From positions 29,734-93,733 of the forward strand of contig JAJFFQ010000070.1 of NCBI GenBank assembly GCA_021776565.1: 64,000 nucleotides of DNA, in the 5' to 3' direction. Of this stretch, positions 55,769 through 63,914 are shown one piece after another. The notes under the pieces were generated by a model that was not told the DNA's origin, ran no database searches, and saw only the letters and a list, made by a program, of their open reading frames with translations. Made by a program: the position numbers and the translations under genes. This stretch comes from Robiginitomaculum sp. (GTDB lineage Bacteria; Pseudomonadota; Alphaproteobacteria; Caulobacterales; Maricaulaceae). Position 1 is the first letter of the stretch. Each line of letters starts with the position of its first letter.

Positions 55769-56707
55769 GAAACCCCTGCGGGACGATTTTTATTGCTGGC
55801 GCTAAAGCTGGCAGTCAGTACGGCACTGTTATATTTCATATTTACTCTGGTGGATGTGCGTGCGGCCTTTCGTGCCGCCATTGGTGCAAATATAGCTCTG
55901 CTGGCGCTGGCCACCCTGGTTCGGGGCAGTGTATTTTGCCTTGATGCGTTGCGGCTGCACTGGATGGCACCGGTGCAAGGTCTACCTTATCACCAGCATT
56001 TACGCCTGGCATTGCGCGGTGCGTTTTTCTCTCAACTGGGATTTGGGTTTTTAACCGGTGATGCGTATCGGGCCATTGGCTATGCCAAAGGTGCGGGCAG
56101 CCTCTCGGAACCTGCTGCTCACCTTCTTGCGGCCAGATTGGCGGGTATTGCCATGACGGCGCTCATTGCCCTGCTGGCCGCACTGTTCCTCATCATCACA
56201 AAAAGCGATGCCCTGCAGGGTTTTGCCAAGCAGGTGAGCTATGGGGTACTCGCGCTGGGGTTAGTCACGATTAGCCTTTTATGGATTATTTTCAAGGTTC
56301 TGCCTCGCCATGTTTCTCCCTCCATCCAGGGAAAACTGGCCCATGGTACACAGGCGTTAAAAAGTCTCTCTCCACGGATTTGGCTGCTTAGCTTACTGGT
56401 TATTCTGCTGCGCGGCGTGTCTCTTTGGTTGATATTTGTCGCCCTGCATCTGGCCATATCTTACTTTGTGCCACTGCTGGCCAGCGTTACCGGTACCCTG
56501 GTCACCTTGTTGCCATTGGCCTTTGGCGGGCTGGGTTTACGTGAAGGTGCCATTGCCGGTGTTGCTTCGCTGTTTGGCACACCCGCCGCCCTTAGCGTCA
56601 GTGCGGCCATTTTGCTTCGTATGGCCGTGGTCAGCGCCGCCTCCTTGGGCCTTATCATCAGCCTGTTTATGCCAAAGGCCACAAAAAATGCACAGGCAGA
56701 TCAATGA
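55754..56707 (+). CDS. Flippase-like domain membrane protein
   Basis: 317 residues, about seven or eight membrane segments, of the lysylphosphatidylglycerol-synthase transmembrane (UPF0104/COG0392) type: LKLAVSTALLYFIFTLVDVR at the start, AFFSQLGFGFLTGDAYRAIG near 90, and LLPLAFGGLGLREGAIAGVA near 255, the family signature. In glycan clusters such proteins are often thought to move lipid-linked intermediates. An in-frame TGA at 55742 forces the start to the ATG at 55754, which lies inside the right terminal repeat of the element upstream and has no clear ribosome-binding site. Stop overlaps the next start. Confidence 0.85.
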   Translation: MSLNPETPAGRFLLLALKLAVSTALLYFIFTLVDVRAAFRAAIGANIALLALATLVRGSVFCLDALRLHWMAPVQGLPYHQHLRLALRGAFFSQLGFGFLTGDAYRAIGYAKGAGSLSEPAAHLLAARLAGIAMTALIALLAALFLIITKSDALQGFAKQVSYGVLALGLVTISLLWIIFKVLPRHVSPSIQGKLAHGTQALKSLSPRIWLLSLLVILLRGVSLWLIFVALHLAISYFVPLLASVTGTLVTLLPLAFGGLGLREGAIAGVASLFGTPAALSVSAAILLRMAVVSAASLGLIISLFMPKATKNAQADQ

Positions 56708-57414
56708 CCAGCCTTGCCATAATGCAGCCTGTTTACCTGCCCTGGTTAGGCTATTTCGAGCAAATGGCATTGTGCGATACGTTCATTTTTCTTGACGATG
56801 TTCAATACACCAAACAGGATTGGCGCAACAGAAACCGCATCCGCACCAAAGACGGTTGGTGCTGGCTAACCATCCCGGTTCAAAAGGCCGACCTGAAAAG
56901 CCGACTGTGCGACATAACCATCAGCAACCACAAGAACTGGACGCGCACGCATCTCTTGTCCATTGCACAAAATTATGGGCGCGCACCATTCTTTGACAAG
57001 ATTTTCTCCATTCTTGAATGCGCATTTGGTAGATCGCCAGACTGTCTTGCAGATCTGACCATCGGGTTGACCAAAGATTTCGCCGCCATGCTGCAGATCA
57101 AAACTCCAACGCTTCGTGCATCAAAAATACCGGGCAAAGCCACTGATCCGGTGGCCCGCATTATAGAGTTATGCAATTACGCCCAGGCGGATGTTTTTTA
57201 TACCGGCCAGGCAGCACAATCCTATCTCGATCCGGCAGATTTACGCGCAAAGGGCATTGATCTGGTTTTTCAGGACTATAAACACCCGGTCTATCAACAA
57301 TGTTATCCGGGTTTTGAAAGCCATATGGCAATCCTTGATCTTTTGATGAACCATGGTTCGGATGCGAGGGATATTCTTTTGTCTTCGCCGGTTTCGGATA
57401 AATTATTGTCATGA
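56704..57414 (+). CDS. WbqC-like protein
   Basis: 236 residues, WbqC family: LAIMQPVYLPWLGYFEQMAL at 4-23, FIFLDDVQYTKQDWRNRNRI at 27-46 and KSRLCDITIS, HKNWTRTHLLSIAQNYGRAP near 75-95 are the usual conserved blocks, and FQDYKHPVYQQ near 195. WbqC proteins occur in O-antigen and capsule clusters; their biochemical role is not settled, though acyl- or formyl-type modification has been suggested from structure and context. 4-bp overlaps with both neighbours. Confidence 0.85.
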   Translation: MTSLAIMQPVYLPWLGYFEQMALCDTFIFLDDVQYTKQDWRNRNRIRTKDGWCWLTIPVQKADLKSRLCDITISNHKNWTRTHLLSIAQNYGRAPFFDKIFSILECAFGRSPDCLADLTIGLTKDFAAMLQIKTPTLRASKIPGKATDPVARIIELCNYAQADVFYTGQAAQSYLDPADLRAKGIDLVFQDYKHPVYQQCYPGFESHMAILDLLMNHGSDARDILLSSPVSDKLLS

Positions 57415-58550
57415 ATACGCAACGCCTTTTTATCACCGGCGCCCCGCGTTCAGGTACAACCCTGATCGACAAGATACTGTGGAACATGGCCGGTATTGAT
57501 TGTTTTTCACAACCCTTGCCCTTGTTGCTAACCCGGCTAAAAAGCGCATTTTTACAATCCTGTGGCGTGCCAGAGCACACATGGGCCGTGCCCCTGAATG
57601 ACCTGCAATTTGAAAATGCCTGTGGGAAAAATGCGTTTTGCACCTATCTGGGAAAACACCCGTTAGATAGTGAGCAAGTGAACGACGCCTTACAGGCCAT
57701 GCAGGACTATTCGGGCCAGTATTTCAAACCACAAACACCCACAAGCGCCCTTACCGACTGGCAAGGCGGTGATCTTGCCGGTTTTGCTGCACATTATTTT
57801 GAGCATTTTGCCCAAAAGCCAAAACAACAAACCAGTGTCATTGCCTGGAAAGAAATCGGGGCAGAGGAATTTATTCCCTTTTTTATTGGGCGGGGCATGA
57901 AAGCAATCATTATTGTGCGTGACCCGCGCGATAGTGCCGCTTCACTATATTATGGACGGGCAGACAGGCATGCGGGCGACGCTCGTCCACTCTTGTTCAT
58001 GACCCGGCAATGGCGCAAATCAGCGGCGTTTTTCACGCACTATGCAAACCATAAAAACGTGCTGACCGTCCGCTATGAAGACCTTGTGCAATATCCGGGC
58101 GCGCATGTGCAGACCTGGTGTGACTGGTTGGGTATCGAGGCAAAGTTTGATGACATCAAATTACAGGCTCAGGACGGCAAGGAGTGGCAGGGCAACAGCT
58201 CTTTTGATGCATTCAAGGGCGTTTCCCCCAATGCCATCGGGCGCCATAGCGATGTTTTATCTGATGATGAGCGCAGCTTTATCGAGGCTTTGTGTTTTAG
58301 CGAGATGACCCTGCTGGGCTATCAACCGCACATGAGTATAGAGGACGTTGAAACACGCCTTATTGCCGGGCCGAAAAAGGATCATCTGGGCCGTAAGACC
58401 CTTGCCCACTATGCCTATGATGACCATCGGCGCGAGGAGGAGTGCAATCGCTGGCAGTGCTTGCTGGGAAATGATTGTGCCTTTGACCCGGTGCTATTCC
58501 TTTTTGAGGATAATTATACAAGCCTTCGCAAAGTATTGGGGCGGCTATGA
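57411..58550 (+). CDS. Sulfotransferase family protein (first of two)
   Basis: PAPS-dependent sulfotransferase fold. 379 residues. PAPS 5'-phosphosulfate loop FITGAPRSGTTLIDKILW at 7-24; 3'-phosphate-binding segment IIVRDPRDSAASLYYGRA near 167-184; RYEDLVQYPGAHVQTWCDWLG near 222-242 is also typical. The last 60 residues (from about 320) are unrelated to the core and His/Arg-rich (YAYDDHRREEECNRW). The likely acceptor is a carbohydrate or glycolipid made by the cluster. Overlaps both neighbours by 4 bp. Confidence 0.85.
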   Translation: MNTQRLFITGAPRSGTTLIDKILWNMAGIDCFSQPLPLLLTRLKSAFLQSCGVPEHTWAVPLNDLQFENACGKNAFCTYLGKHPLDSEQVNDALQAMQDYSGQYFKPQTPTSALTDWQGGDLAGFAAHYFEHFAQKPKQQTSVIAWKEIGAEEFIPFFIGRGMKAIIIVRDPRDSAASLYYGRADRHAGDARPLLFMTRQWRKSAAFFTHYANHKNVLTVRYEDLVQYPGAHVQTWCDWLGIEAKFDDIKLQAQDGKEWQGNSSFDAFKGVSPNAIGRHSDVLSDDERSFIEALCFSEMTLLGYQPHMSIEDVETRLIAGPKKDHLGRKTLAHYAYDDHRREEECNRWQCLLGNDCAFDPVLFLFEDNYTSLRKVLGRL

Positions 58551-59539
58551 AGCGTAACATTATTACCGCATCTCGCGCCTCTGCGATCATTTACGGTCTT
58601 GCTGGCGCAAACCAGAAGGGCATTTGGTTATTGCCCGCCAATGTCTGCCCTGCCGTTCCCCTGGCCTTGATGCAAGCCGGCACTGCGTTCGAGTTTATAG
58701 ATATAAATCCTGCAAGCCTTTGCATGGATGTTGAACAAGCCTGTCAACGGATTGCTGAGCCAGATAGCCCACCAGTCGCCGGGTTGATCTATGTGCGCAG
58801 CTATGGTTTCGCCGCCCATGGTGCAACAGATTTGCAAACCTTGAGACAAGCCTTGCCCGGCAGCACCATACTGGTTGATGACCAATGCCTTAGCACACCG
58901 GACATTGATCTGGATACACGCCCAAACAATGACGCCAGTGCCGTGATTTTCAGTACAGGTTACGGCAAAGTGCTGGATCTTGGCGGCGGTGGGTATGGTG
59001 TGCTCTATGGCCAACCGGCCTATGCCCCACCGCCCGCTATGAGCGCCCAAGACGCTGCTTTGGCCTATACAGCCATGACCGCACGTTATAAGGACGCCAT
59101 GCAATCCGGTGATGTGTTTTCAAACGAAAATATCGCCCCATGGATTTGCGGCAATCCAGGCGCTGACTGGCCTGATCTGAAAGCCCGGATCAGCAAAACA
59201 TTGCCAGATGTTATAGTGCATAAAAAAATGCTCAACCAGGTTTATGATGACGGATTACGCGGTCTGGACGGCATAAACCCGTTAGCACCAAATCAGCATA
59301 TCTGGCGCTATACTGTTCTGGCGCACAGGCGCGACGAGTTTCTGGCGCTGTTGTTCAGGAACGGGTTATTTGCCTCGGCGCATTATTACCCCGCATCATT
59401 GCTGTTTGGCGGGCATCCCTGCCCCAGGGCGCACGCCTTGCACAAAAGCGTTCTCAACTTTTTCAATGATGTACACTTTAGTATTGAGCAGGCAGAACAC
59501 GTTGTCTCGCTTGCCCGTGACTTCTATAGTCCGCAGTAA
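58547..59539 (+). CDS. DegT-type aminotransferase-like protein (second, short)
   Basis: 330 residues, about 50 fewer than usual for DegT enzymes. ILVDDQCLSTPDIDLD near 108-123 has the Asp-x-x pattern of the cofactor site, and K141 in FSTGYGKVLDLGGGGYGVL matches the Schiff-base lysine segment. HYYPASLLFGGHPCPRAHAL near 282 matches the C-terminal substrate region. The N-terminal domain is shortened (starts ITASRASAIIYGLAGANQKG). Either an unusual aminotransferase or a non-catalytic relative; the lysine suggests it is active. Overlaps the preceding sulfotransferase by 4 bp. Confidence 0.75.
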   Translation: MKRNIITASRASAIIYGLAGANQKGIWLLPANVCPAVPLALMQAGTAFEFIDINPASLCMDVEQACQRIAEPDSPPVAGLIYVRSYGFAAHGATDLQTLRQALPGSTILVDDQCLSTPDIDLDTRPNNDASAVIFSTGYGKVLDLGGGGYGVLYGQPAYAPPPAMSAQDAALAYTAMTARYKDAMQSGDVFSNENIAPWICGNPGADWPDLKARISKTLPDVIVHKKMLNQVYDDGLRGLDGINPLAPNQHIWRYTVLAHRRDEFLALLFRNGLFASAHYYPASLLFGGHPCPRAHALHKSVLNFFNDVHFSIEQAEHVVSLARDFYSPQ

Positions 59540-59556
59540 TAGCCAGAGAGACGCCT

Positions 59557-60558
59557 ATGTCATTTGCCTTCCTGTTTTGCTCGGAGCGTTCCGGAAGTAA
59601 TTTAATTACCTCCATCATGAACGGGCATGGCGAAGTTTCCGGCCCCCCGCCGTCTCACTTGTTTCGCCTGTTTGGCTTGAACGCCTGGCGCTATCAACCT
59701 TTGCAGGATGATGAAAACTGGCACGCCTTTCTTGCCGACCTGACGGAGGCAAAAAAATGGATGATCGGAGAGTGGGAAAGTACAACAGATGCCACCATCA
59801 TTGATGCAGCCTGCCCGGATAAAACCATAGCGCAAGCCTTTGAACATCTTTACGCCGGGGAGCGGCGCACCGGTGAATACATCAGCTTTGTCAAGGAAAA
59901 CCATACTTATCTTTTTGTCCCGTTTCTGATGTCAAACTGGCCCGATTGCCAGTTTGTCTATCAGGTTCGCGACCCCCGCGATGTTGCAGCAAGCTGGGTG
60001 AAAACCCGCGCCGTACCGGGCGGTGTAAAACGCGCCATTGATGTCTGGCTGGAAGATCAACAGGCCAGCCTTGACGCCTATCGTCAACTCAAGCCATCTG
60101 GGCGGATCATGCTGGTGCGCTATGAAGACCTCATCAAAACGACACAGGAAACCTCCCGCGCCTTGTGCAAACACCTTGGTATTGCCTATGATCCCGCCAT
60201 GTTAAATTTTCATCTGGATCAAAGAACCCGGCGCAATGCCAAACGCACCCAGGCTTGGGAAAATCTGGCAAAGCCGGTGCTCACCAAAAATGCAGAGAAA
60301 TATAAAACCATCCTGACAAAAACCGACATCCACTATGTAGAGCTACGGTGCGTAAGCCTGATGCAAGAGTTTGGCTATAGCTTGCAAACTGACGCGGGAT
60401 CGCTGGATCAAACATGCGCCAAATCTCTTGCGCAAACACTTGAAGCCGAATTATCACCCGGTGAAGATGTATCGACGCCATCAGCACGAGAAGCGGATCA
60501 ACGTAAACACCGTCATGAGATCATAGAACGGGTAATATCCCGGAGTACTGCGCTATGA
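59557..60558 (+). CDS. Sulfotransferase family protein (second of two)
   Basis: 333 residues. PAPS-binding loop FLFCSERSGSNLITSIMNGH at 5-24 (SERSGSN instead of the more frequent PRSGTT), 3'-phosphate segment YQVRDPRDVAASWVKTRAV near 136, and LVRYEDLIKTTQETSRALCK near 186. The sequence is clearly different from the first sulfotransferase of the cluster, so they probably act on different acceptors or positions. 17 bp after the aminotransferase-like gene, 4-bp overlap with the next gene. Confidence 0.85.
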   Translation: MSFAFLFCSERSGSNLITSIMNGHGEVSGPPPSHLFRLFGLNAWRYQPLQDDENWHAFLADLTEAKKWMIGEWESTTDATIIDAACPDKTIAQAFEHLYAGERRTGEYISFVKENHTYLFVPFLMSNWPDCQFVYQVRDPRDVAASWVKTRAVPGGVKRAIDVWLEDQQASLDAYRQLKPSGRIMLVRYEDLIKTTQETSRALCKHLGIAYDPAMLNFHLDQRTRRNAKRTQAWENLAKPVLTKNAEKYKTILTKTDIHYVELRCVSLMQEFGYSLQTDAGSLDQTCAKSLAQTLEAELSPGEDVSTPSAREADQRKHRHEIIERVISRSTAL

Positions 60559-61505
60559 CCGCCCCAACCACAAAACCGCGCTATAGCGTTATCGTACCCG
60601 TTTACAACACCGGCGAAAGTCTGCGTGAACTGGTGCTTCGATTGCAAAATGTGTTTGCCAAAACCATTAAGGCATCCGTTGAAATTATACTGGTTGATGA
60701 TGGTTCAGAGCGTAAAGGCACGCACACCATGTTACGAGAGCTTGCCAAAGAAGATGCGGTTATGGTTGTCAGACTGACGCGTAATTTTGGCAAGCCGGGC
60801 GCTATACTTTGCGGACTGCAAGCCAGTCGGGGTGACTGGATCATTACCATTGATGACGATTTGCAACAAAGCCCGGAGGATATTCCGCTGCTGATTGCCA
60901 AAGGCGAGCACGATATGGTCACCGCCAGCCATGCGCGCAAGCAACATACATTATTACAACGCTCAACCAGCTGGATCAAAGCCGGATTTGATCGCGCTGT
61001 GCTGGGTTATCAGGTGAAACTTTCTCCCCTTAAACTTATCAGGCGGCATGTGGTTGACGGGATGCTCGACATCAAAACCAACCGGCCTTTTATTCCTGCG
61101 CTCATCCGGCAAGTAACCAGCGATGTGGTCGCGGTGCAAACCGGGCACCATGAAAGTGCGCACGGACGTTCGCGATACACCTTTGGGCGACGCTGGGCGC
61201 AATTTACCGACCTGTTAGTGGGCAATTCCAATGTGTTGATGCAAGTGTTTACACGGATCGGCTTTGTTGTTGCCGGCCTTAGTTTCGCATTGGCACTGGC
61301 GGTCATTGCCCGCAAACTGTTTGGTATTCCTACCCAGACCGGGTGGAGTTCCCTGATGGTTGCCATCCTGCTTATTGGTGGTCTTAATCTGGCAGCAATC
61401 GGCATTACCGGGCAATACTTTATCCGCATCCTTGATATTACCTCAAAAAAACCGGCCTATGTTGTGCGCGAACGTCTTGGTGCACCAGAACCCCCGCAAT
61501 CATGA
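60555..61505 (+). CDS. Family 2 glycosyltransferase with C-terminal membrane helices
   Basis: 316 residues of the dolichol-phosphate-mannose-synthase/ArnC type, which transfers a sugar from a nucleotide donor to a polyprenyl phosphate. YSVIVPVYNTGESLRELVL at 11-29, IILVDDGSERKG near 47, ITIDDDLQQSPED near 97 (DDD metal site), and the conserved KLSPLKLIRRHVVDG near 155. Two C-terminal membrane segments (about 230-255 and 268-292). A product such as sugar-phosphoundecaprenol would fit use by the GT-C-like protein earlier in the cluster. Last gene of the cluster; 66 bp before gspF. Confidence 0.88.
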   Translation: MTAPTTKPRYSVIVPVYNTGESLRELVLRLQNVFAKTIKASVEIILVDDGSERKGTHTMLRELAKEDAVMVVRLTRNFGKPGAILCGLQASRGDWIITIDDDLQQSPEDIPLLIAKGEHDMVTASHARKQHTLLQRSTSWIKAGFDRAVLGYQVKLSPLKLIRRHVVDGMLDIKTNRPFIPALIRQVTSDVVAVQTGHHESAHGRSRYTFGRRWAQFTDLLVGNSNVLMQVFTRIGFVVAGLSFALALAVIARKLFGIPTQTGWSSLMVAILLIGGLNLAAIGITGQYFIRILDITSKKPAYVVRERLGAPEPPQS

Positions 61506-61571
61506 GAAACACCATTGAAAACCAAATATTGCCCGGTGTAATTTCAAGGCCAGTTTTACAAGTGAGAGGCT

Positions 61572-62780
61572 ATGCCAAAATTTCAGTATAAGGCGCTAAG
61601 GCGAAACGGTTCGACGGTCAGTGGTGTAATTGAAGCCGCCGATCAGGATACCGCCTATGCCTCTATTGAAAAGCGGCAACTTTCGCCGTTCTCATTAGTG
61701 GAACGGAACGAAACACCGCTTTTGAACTTTTTGCGGGCGCGCAAAATTACCCGCAAGGATCAGTCTGTTTTTATTCGTCAACTGGCAACCCTGCTACGGG
61801 CCGGCGTTGGTCTTCTGGAGGCCATGAAAAGCCTGGCCAAGTCCAATGCCAATCCAGTATTGGCAACCAATGCCAGTGCTATACGAGCCGATTTGCGCGC
61901 CGGGCAAAGACTGTCTGCATCGCTTGAGACCCATATGAAAGACCTGCCGCGTTATGTTCCCCGGCTGGCCGAACTGGGCGAGGCCACCGGCACCCTGGCC
62001 AAAGCTCTGGCAGACGCATCAGAACGCATGGAGTTTGAAGATAATATGCGGTCGGAAATCAGGGGCGCCCTGTCCTATCCTGCATTTTTGGCCAGTGTCG
62101 GCGGATTGATTGTTATATTGATGTTTCTGTTTGTGGTGCCACGCTTTGACGCCCTTATCGGTGATAATCGCGACAGTTTGCCGGCCATTTCCAACATTGT
62201 TATCTCCACCGGCGTATGGATGAAGGCAAACTTTCCGCTACTACTGGGGGCAACAGGTGCTCTCATTGCTGGCCTGGTTTTTATCTTCAGGAACAAAGCC
62301 GTACGTGAGTGGTTCCGTAGTTTTACAGAAAAATTACCTGTGGTTGGCGATTTTCTTGTACAATCTGAAATCGGTGGCTGGGCGCGCACAATGGGCATCG
62401 CCATTGATAACGGTGCCGATATTCTTACCGCATTACGCCTTGGATCATCGGGTCTGCGCTCAAGGGAACTGAAAAACGGACTGGATGGTGCCAGAAGCGA
62501 AATTCGGGCCGGACGCAACATTGATGAGGTGCTGGAAGAACACCTTCCGGCTATGGATGCGCTATCCATTGACCTTATTCGCACAGGGCGCAATTCCGGT
62601 GCGCTCGCAGATATGCTATTGTTTATCGCAGACACCAAAGAGAAAGAAACCCGGGAGCGCGCAAAAGGCCTTACCGCCATTGCCGAACCTGCGGCCATTC
62701 TCGCCATCGCCCTGATTGTGGGCACCATTGTGTTGAGCATTGTTCTTGCAATGACCAGCCTGTATGAGTTTGACATATGA
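61572..62780 (+). CDS. gspF: Type II secretion inner-membrane protein GspF
   Basis: Polytopic platform protein of the type II secretion system. 402 residues, the usual length, with two repeated cytoplasmic domains (QSVFIRQLATLLRAGVGLLE near 66 and GWARTMGIAIDNGADILTAL near 268) and three membrane segments (about 165-187, 216-237 and 375-397, the last LAIALIVGTIVLSIVLAM). Family start PKFQYKALRRNGSTVSGVI. The stop overlaps the gspG start (ATGA). The partner ATPase gene gspE, often directly upstream, is absent; a GT2 gene is there instead. Confidence 0.92.
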   Translation: MPKFQYKALRRNGSTVSGVIEAADQDTAYASIEKRQLSPFSLVERNETPLLNFLRARKITRKDQSVFIRQLATLLRAGVGLLEAMKSLAKSNANPVLATNASAIRADLRAGQRLSASLETHMKDLPRYVPRLAELGEATGTLAKALADASERMEFEDNMRSEIRGALSYPAFLASVGGLIVILMFLFVVPRFDALIGDNRDSLPAISNIVISTGVWMKANFPLLLGATGALIAGLVFIFRNKAVREWFRSFTEKLPVVGDFLVQSEIGGWARTMGIAIDNGADILTALRLGSSGLRSRELKNGLDGARSEIRAGRNIDEVLEEHLPAMDALSIDLIRTGRNSGALADMLLFIADTKEKETRERAKGLTAIAEPAAILAIALIVGTIVLSIVLAMTSLYEFDI

Positions 62781-63262
62781 CACACGCACACAAAACGCCT
62801 TTGAGCACACACAAAACCCGCAGCCAGGAAGAAAAACGCCATCAGGATGGATATTCGCTTTTGGAAATTCTGGTTGTGTTGGCCATTATGGGAACGATTA
62901 TCTCACTGGTGGCACCGCGCCTGTTTTCCCAATTGGATCGCGCAAATGTTGTTGCCACCAAAGCACAAGCCAAAACCATAAAACTGGCACTGAACAGCTT
63001 TCGTATTGATTTTGGGCGTTTCCCGACTGCTGAAGAAGGGCTGGAGGTTTTGTCAAAAATGCCAAGCGACCCGGCCATGCAGGCCCAATGGTTCGGCCCT
63101 TATCTTGAAGGTGACCTTCCTGCCGATGGCTGGGGCAATGCCTATCATTATGACTTGCCCGGAATCGATGACCGTGGGGGACAGGCCAGCCCGAAAGTCA
63201 TTTCCTATGGCGCAGATAACACGGTTGGCGGGAAGGGTCTTAATGCCGACATCGCCATGTAA
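62777..63262 (+). CDS. gspG: Major pseudopilin GspG
   Basis: 161 residues. Class III (type IV prepilin-like) signal with a long basic leader (about 24 residues) and cleavage at DG-YSLLEILVVLAIMG; the +1 residue is Tyr instead of the usual Phe, and Glu at +5 is present. Hydrophobic helix then GspG-type core: DFGRFPTAEEGLEVL near 77 and LPADGWGNAYHYDLPG, the calcium-loop region near 115. Overlaps gspF by 4 bp and gspH by 20 bp. Confidence 0.92.
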   Translation: MTHAHKTPLSTHKTRSQEEKRHQDGYSLLEILVVLAIMGTIISLVAPRLFSQLDRANVVATKAQAKTIKLALNSFRIDFGRFPTAEEGLEVLSKMPSDPAMQAQWFGPYLEGDLPADGWGNAYHYDLPGIDDRGGQASPKVISYGADNTVGGKGLNADIAM

Positions 63263-63734
63263 AGACAATTGGTTCGGGCGGATCAGGCTTGCCGCCAGGC
63301 ACCAAAACACCAAAGGTTTTTCACTTATGGAAGTGATGGTGACACTGGCCATCATCAGCCTTGTTGTTTCCATCGCAATTGCCTCTCTCTCAACCAGCAT
63401 GGAAAGTGCGCGGTTTTCATCGCTTTCCAAAGCCGCAGCAGCCGAAATGCGAAACTTTCGCGCCAAAGCCCTGCTCATGGGCCAAAGCGCCATCATTGTT
63501 ACCGACACGGCAGATGCATCTAAAACCGGCATTGAAAACATCTGGCGTTTGCCCTTGCCTGACGACTGGCGCACCGAGGGCGACGCCATCGGCATTACAC
63601 CATCTGGCCTGTGTCTTGGTGGGCAAATTCGCATGATTAGCCCGAGCGGCAGACAGGCATTATATGAATTCTCACCGCCAAAATGCATCCCCCAAAGGCT
63701 TGTTATACCACCCAGCACTACCGAGACATTATAG
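63243..63734 (+). CDS. gspH: Minor pseudopilin GspH
   Basis: 163 residues; ATG at 63243 with GGAAGGG five bases upstream, inside the gspG 3' end. (The frame is open far upstream but that part is the shadow of gspG.) Leader of about 25 residues and prepilin cleavage at TKG-FSLMEVMVTLAIISLV. The C-terminal domain contains DDWRTEGDAIGITPSGLCLG-like segments and a short beta-rich end. A GspH-type minor pseudopilin is expected after gspG; further gsp genes are not visible before the window edge. Confidence 0.85.
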   Translation: MPTSPCKDNWFGRIRLAARHQNTKGFSLMEVMVTLAIISLVVSIAIASLSTSMESARFSSLSKAAAAEMRNFRAKALLMGQSAIIVTDTADASKTGIENIWRLPLPDDWRTEGDAIGITPSGLCLGGQIRMISPSGRQALYEFSPPKCIPQRLVIPPSTTETL

Positions 63735-63767
63735 TCAGAACGACACCTCATATCTCTCCATGCTTTG

Positions 63768-63848
63768 TCCTTCGAGACGGCCCTTGCGGGCCTCCTCAGG
63801 ATGAGGGGCTTTTCATACAATTCCTTCCTCGTCCTGAGCTTGTCGACG
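63768..63848. repeat. TCCTTCGAGAC / CCTCAGGATGAGG palindromic element
   Basis: GTCCTTCGAGACGGCCC-TTGC-GGGCCTCCTCAGGATGAGG, spacer, CCTCGTCCTGAGCTTGTCGACG. Of a form widespread in alphaproteobacterial genomes. Follows gspH with no gene in 63735-64000. Confidence 0.8.
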
Positions 63849-63868
63849 TATGGATCACACCAACCAGC

Positions 63869-63914
63869 CATAATCATACTCGATCAGCGCCCCCGGTTGG
63901 ATAAGTTTGGGGTG
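63869..63914 (+). repeat. Dispersed ~45-bp repeat, copy C
   Basis: CATAATCATACTCGATCAGC, GCCCCCGGTTGGATAAGTTT, GGGGTG. Best-preserved copy; TTGGATAAGTTTG also resembles the inner terminal repeat TTGGATGAGTTTG of the MITE-like element. Confidence 0.5.

Noticed and set aside
62075..62842. Minus-strand 255-codon frame opposite gspF
   Set aside because: Shadow of gspF; no family resemblance and no ribosome-binding site.
63053..63877. Minus-strand 274-codon frame opposite gspG/gspH
   Set aside because: Antisense to two clear pseudopilin genes.
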